From positions 4,541,001-4,605,000 of the forward strand of contig NZ_CP025113.1 in the NCBI RefSeq assembly GCF_002831585.1: a stretch of 64,000 nt of DNA. Direction: 5' to 3'. The notes beneath the pieces were generated by a model, which searched no databases, was not told the origin of the DNA, and was given only the letters and a program-made list of their open reading frames with translations. The translations under genes and the position numbers were made by a program. Origin of the DNA: Bradyrhizobium sp. SK17. Its GTDB lineage: Bacteria; Pseudomonadota; Alphaproteobacteria; Rhizobiales; Xanthobacteraceae. Below, piece after piece: positions 62,174 through 64,000 of the stretch. Numbering within the stretch: position 1 is the first letter of the stretch; each line of letters opens with the position of its first letter.

Positions 62174-62800
62174 ATGAGGACCGGATTGTCGTCGTTTTGG
62201 AGATCTGCCGCTGAACGTTTCGGTGAGCGCGGCTTCTATGCCGGCCTGCTGTTGCCGGTGATCGCGATCGCCGGGGCTACCGCATGGTTCATGCTCCCGG
62301 ACCCGAGTGACGCCGGAGATGAGGACGTCTGGCCAATGTCCTCCACCGTCATCCAGAGCGCGCAAGACACCTCGACCGGGGCGCAGCCTGCCGAGGCGAG
62401 AAAGGATACTCCGGCTGTGCCGGCCGATGAGCCGGCCACGGTAAGTATGGCTACCGCTTCGCAGGCGGCGGAGGAGGTACGGCCGTCCGAGCCGGGCTCC
62501 GAGCGGTCGCCGCTGAACAAGCTGCGGATCGCCTCGCAATCATGGCGGCGCGGCGGGCTGGGTTCGAAGGTCCTGGTCACCTTGACGCTGCGCAATGCCA
62601 ATGATTTCGCGGTCAAGGATATCGAGATCGCCTGCGCCTTCATCCGCCGCGACGGCAGCCCCGTGACCGAGCGCAAGCGACTGATCCCCGACACCATCGC
62701 GAGGAGGAGCCGCAAGACCTATTCACGGATGTTAATCGGGTTCGTAAACGTTAACGCGAATAAGGCGAAATGTTCGGTCGTGACCGCCAGCCGGGTCTAA
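62174..62800 (+). CDS. Hypothetical single-span membrane protein
   Basis: A 208-residue protein I do not recognise. One membrane helix near the N-terminus (about 23-42, GFYAGLLLPVIAIAGATAWF) is followed by an Ala/Glu/Pro-rich linker (about 45-115) and a folded C-terminal domain with VLVTLTLRNANDFAVKDIEI and AFIRRDGSPVTERKR, an immunoglobulin-like beta pattern. ATG 62174 has GAGGGCGCGACG upstream; ATG-less start at 62147 is an alternative. Function unknown. Confidence 0.7.
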   Translation: MRTGLSSFWRSAAERFGERGFYAGLLLPVIAIAGATAWFMLPDPSDAGDEDVWPMSSTVIQSAQDTSTGAQPAEARKDTPAVPADEPATVSMATASQAAEEVRPSEPGSERSPLNKLRIASQSWRRGGLGSKVLVTLTLRNANDFAVKDIEIACAFIRRDGSPVTERKRLIPDTIARRSRKTYSRMLIGFVNVNANKAKCSVVTASRV

Positions 62801-63017
62801 ACCCTTGATCTCGAAAAAGTGACCGGGAATTGACCGGCCGGGTGAACCGTAACGGAGAGGCAGGAACTAACTACTAAGCCGACCGTTAGTGAATGACCGG
62901 AGGAGCGCGGATGGCGACCTTCCGGCTGATCATGCGCAGACGATGAATTCGCTGCGCGATGACGTCTGTCGTCGCGCCGAGATGAACCGTGCCCGTGGCG
63001 CGGGGGGAGCTTCCAAG

Positions 63018-63554
63018 ATGCCTGTGGCGCGTTATTTCCTGTTCGTTGGTGGAGTGCTGCTCGCGCTGCTCTTCGTCGTTAACGCCATTGTGCCGCAGGA
63101 CGCGGCTGCTCCCGGCCAGACCCAGAGCCTGTCGTCGCCAGGAGTCGACAAGACGATGGTGCGCATCAGGTCGACCCAGAAGCTGCCGGAACGGGTGGTG
63201 TATGACACCAGCCTGCCGACCATCGTTCCGCCGCAGGTGAATGTGGTGGCTGCGGCAGCGTCGTCGGCCCCGCATGAGGCGTCCGCGCAGTCCCGCGTCC
63301 GCGATACGTTTGCCCAGTTCATTCCGCCGGAGAAGGCGGCTGATGCACAGAAGGGTCCGGTGGTGGCCGAGGCGAAGCCGGCCGAGCAGCCGGCGCTGGT
63401 CCCGCCGCCGGCGCCGAAGAAGCGCAAGGTTGCGCGCAGCCACCCCTATCAGCAGCAGCCGATGCGGCTGGTGCAGCCCGGAATGTATCAGCCTTACCGT
63501 GTCGCACAGCAGCAGCCGCGCATGGGCTTCTTCAGCGGCTTCGGGACCTGGTAA
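63018..63554 (+). CDS. Hypothetical membrane-anchored proline/lysine-rich protein
   Basis: A 178-residue protein of unknown function. It begins with a membrane anchor (MPVARYFLFVGGVLLALLF), followed by a long Ala/Pro/Gln-rich exported region with PPPAPKKRKVARSHPYQQQP and a C-terminal RMGFFSGFGTW. ATG 63018 is chosen because CGCGGGGGGAGC lies just upstream. Alternatives are ATG 62943, which overlaps the stop of an 11-codon upstream ORF (62911-62946), and GTG 62889. A terminator follows. Confidence 0.65.
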   Translation: MPVARYFLFVGGVLLALLFVVNAIVPQDAAAPGQTQSLSSPGVDKTMVRIRSTQKLPERVVYDTSLPTIVPPQVNVVAAAASSAPHEASAQSRVRDTFAQFIPPEKAADAQKGPVVAEAKPAEQPALVPPPAPKKRKVARSHPYQQQPMRLVQPGMYQPYRVAQQQPRMGFFSGFGTW

Positions 63555-63579
63555 GCAGGCGCCCGCAATCCGCATCGAT

Positions 63580-63612
63580 ATGCCGCCGCAACTTGGTTGC
63601 GGCGGCATTTTC
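63580..63612 (+). terminator. Intrinsic terminator
   Basis: ATGCCGCCGCAA (63580-63591) pairs perfectly with TTGCGGCGGCAT (63597-63608) over a 5-base loop and runs into TTTC. It lies 25 bp after the gene ending at 63554. Confidence 0.88.
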
Positions 63613-63682
63613 ATGTTCGAGGTGCTAGACCGCGTGATGGAGCCAGCGCGGTACCGATTCAATCAGAACCCGGCAATGCGCC

Positions 63683-64000
63683 TTAGCGCGGCAGGCGCGG
63701 AATCTTGTCGGCGAAGCCGTTGTAGCAGGTCAGCCGTTCGTCCTCTTCCTTGACGAACCGGCACTCGTTGACGCCCTTGGCGGGGGCCGCCTTCGGCTTC
63801 GGCTGCGGCTTGAAGATCTCATCGTAGCAGTTCAGCCGCTCCTTGGTGGCATCGTCGATGTCGCCGCAGGCCTGCAGCTTTTGCGCGACCGATTGCGGCT
63901 TGCCCGGCGCCGGCTTTTCGCCCTTCTTCGCCCCCTTCTTGCCGACCTGGACCAGCGGCTTGTCGCCGACCATCGGCTGAGGGGCCGCCGCCGGCTTGTC
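63683..64000 (-). CDS. Hypothetical protein, C-terminal part (5' end outside the window)
   Basis: The frame stays open through the right edge of the window, so the gene is cut; the first ATG inside is at 63973. The visible 105 residues are Lys/Pro/Ala-rich at first (VGKKGAKKGEKPAPGKPQ) and then carry two similar units, AQKLQACGDIDDATKERLNCYDE and ECRFVKEEDERLTCYNGFA in parts, each with a Cys pair. The unit C-x7-8-RLxCY recurs in small Bradyrhizobium periplasmic proteins as I recall. Function unknown. Confidence 0.6.
   Translation of the reverse strand, partial: DKPAAAPQPMVGDKPLVQVGKKGAKKGEKPAPGKPQSVAQKLQACGDIDDATKERLNCYDEIFKPQPKPKAAPAKGVNECRFVKEEDERLTCYNGFADKIPRLPR

Overview
The window looks like about 64 kb of chromosome from a high-GC alphaproteobacterium of the Bradyrhizobium/Rhodopseudomonas group (Nitrobacteraceae). 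The grounds are the gene order secY-adk-rpsM-rpsK-rpoA-rplQ, the GC-rich codon use, small secreted families common in Bradyrhizobium (BA14K, GCG_CRPN-type), and many intergenic palindromic repeats of the kind typical of these genomes. No rRNA, tRNA, CRISPR array, phage or insertion-sequence transposase was seen. The species assignment is inference.

Layout. 1-4.4 kb: the end of the ribosomal-protein/RNA polymerase operon (secY 3' end, adk with a histone-like tail, rpsM, rpsK, rpoA, rplQ) closing at a clear terminator. 4.5-6.6 kb: a methyl-accepting chemotaxis gene split by an in-frame amber codon and carrying a 42-bp tandem duplication. 7-12.5 kb: short-chain dehydrogenase, DUF1330, an uncharacterised protein between inverted copies of a palindromic element, a phosphotransferase, and a quinone-oxidoreductase/HxlR divergent pair. 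12.7-22.2 kb: porin, Do-type protease, rarA, RluA-type pseudouridine synthase, two amidohydrolases, GNAT. 22.3-26.3 kb: translationally coupled multicopper oxidase and phospholipase C-type phosphoesterase. 27-31.4 kb: ATP12 chaperone, an orphan FliK-like/FlhB-C pair away from any flagellar genes, a class D beta-lactamase homologue, a carboxymuconolactone-decarboxylase-family protein. 31.7-37.6 kb: MocR regulator/EamA exporter divergent pair, PEP-CTERM protein, DUF4260, propionyl-CoA carboxylase beta. 37.7-43.2 kb: several small secreted proteins, an ArsR-type regulator and small metabolic genes. 43.3-49 kb: TRIC-family protein, tri-haem cytochrome c, fused indolepyruvate:ferredoxin oxidoreductase. 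49.2-54.8 kb: a fatty-acid/side-chain beta-oxidation-like operon (SCP2-type thiolase, DUF35, hydratase-2, MFE2-type SDR, DapA-family lyase, NUDIX) preceded by a 15-bp perfect inverted repeat that contains a TATAAT. 55-64 kb: EamA transporter, PAS sensor histidine kinase, DUF2254 protein, GrlR-like protein, VOC protein and several hypothetical membrane or secreted proteins.

Working together. The operons best supported by spacing are rpsM-rplQ, multicopper oxidase-phosphoesterase (TGATG junction), fliK-like/flhB-like (ATGA junction), thiolase-DUF35 (TGATG) through the NUDIX gene (ATGATG junction), and the divergent regulator/target pairs qor-hxlR and mocR-eamA. No single wholly new system is obvious. 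The best candidates for a second look are the orphan FliK/FlhB-C pair, the peroxisome-like beta-oxidation operon with its operator, the lysine-rich adenylate kinase tail, and at least eight families of palindromic intergenic elements.
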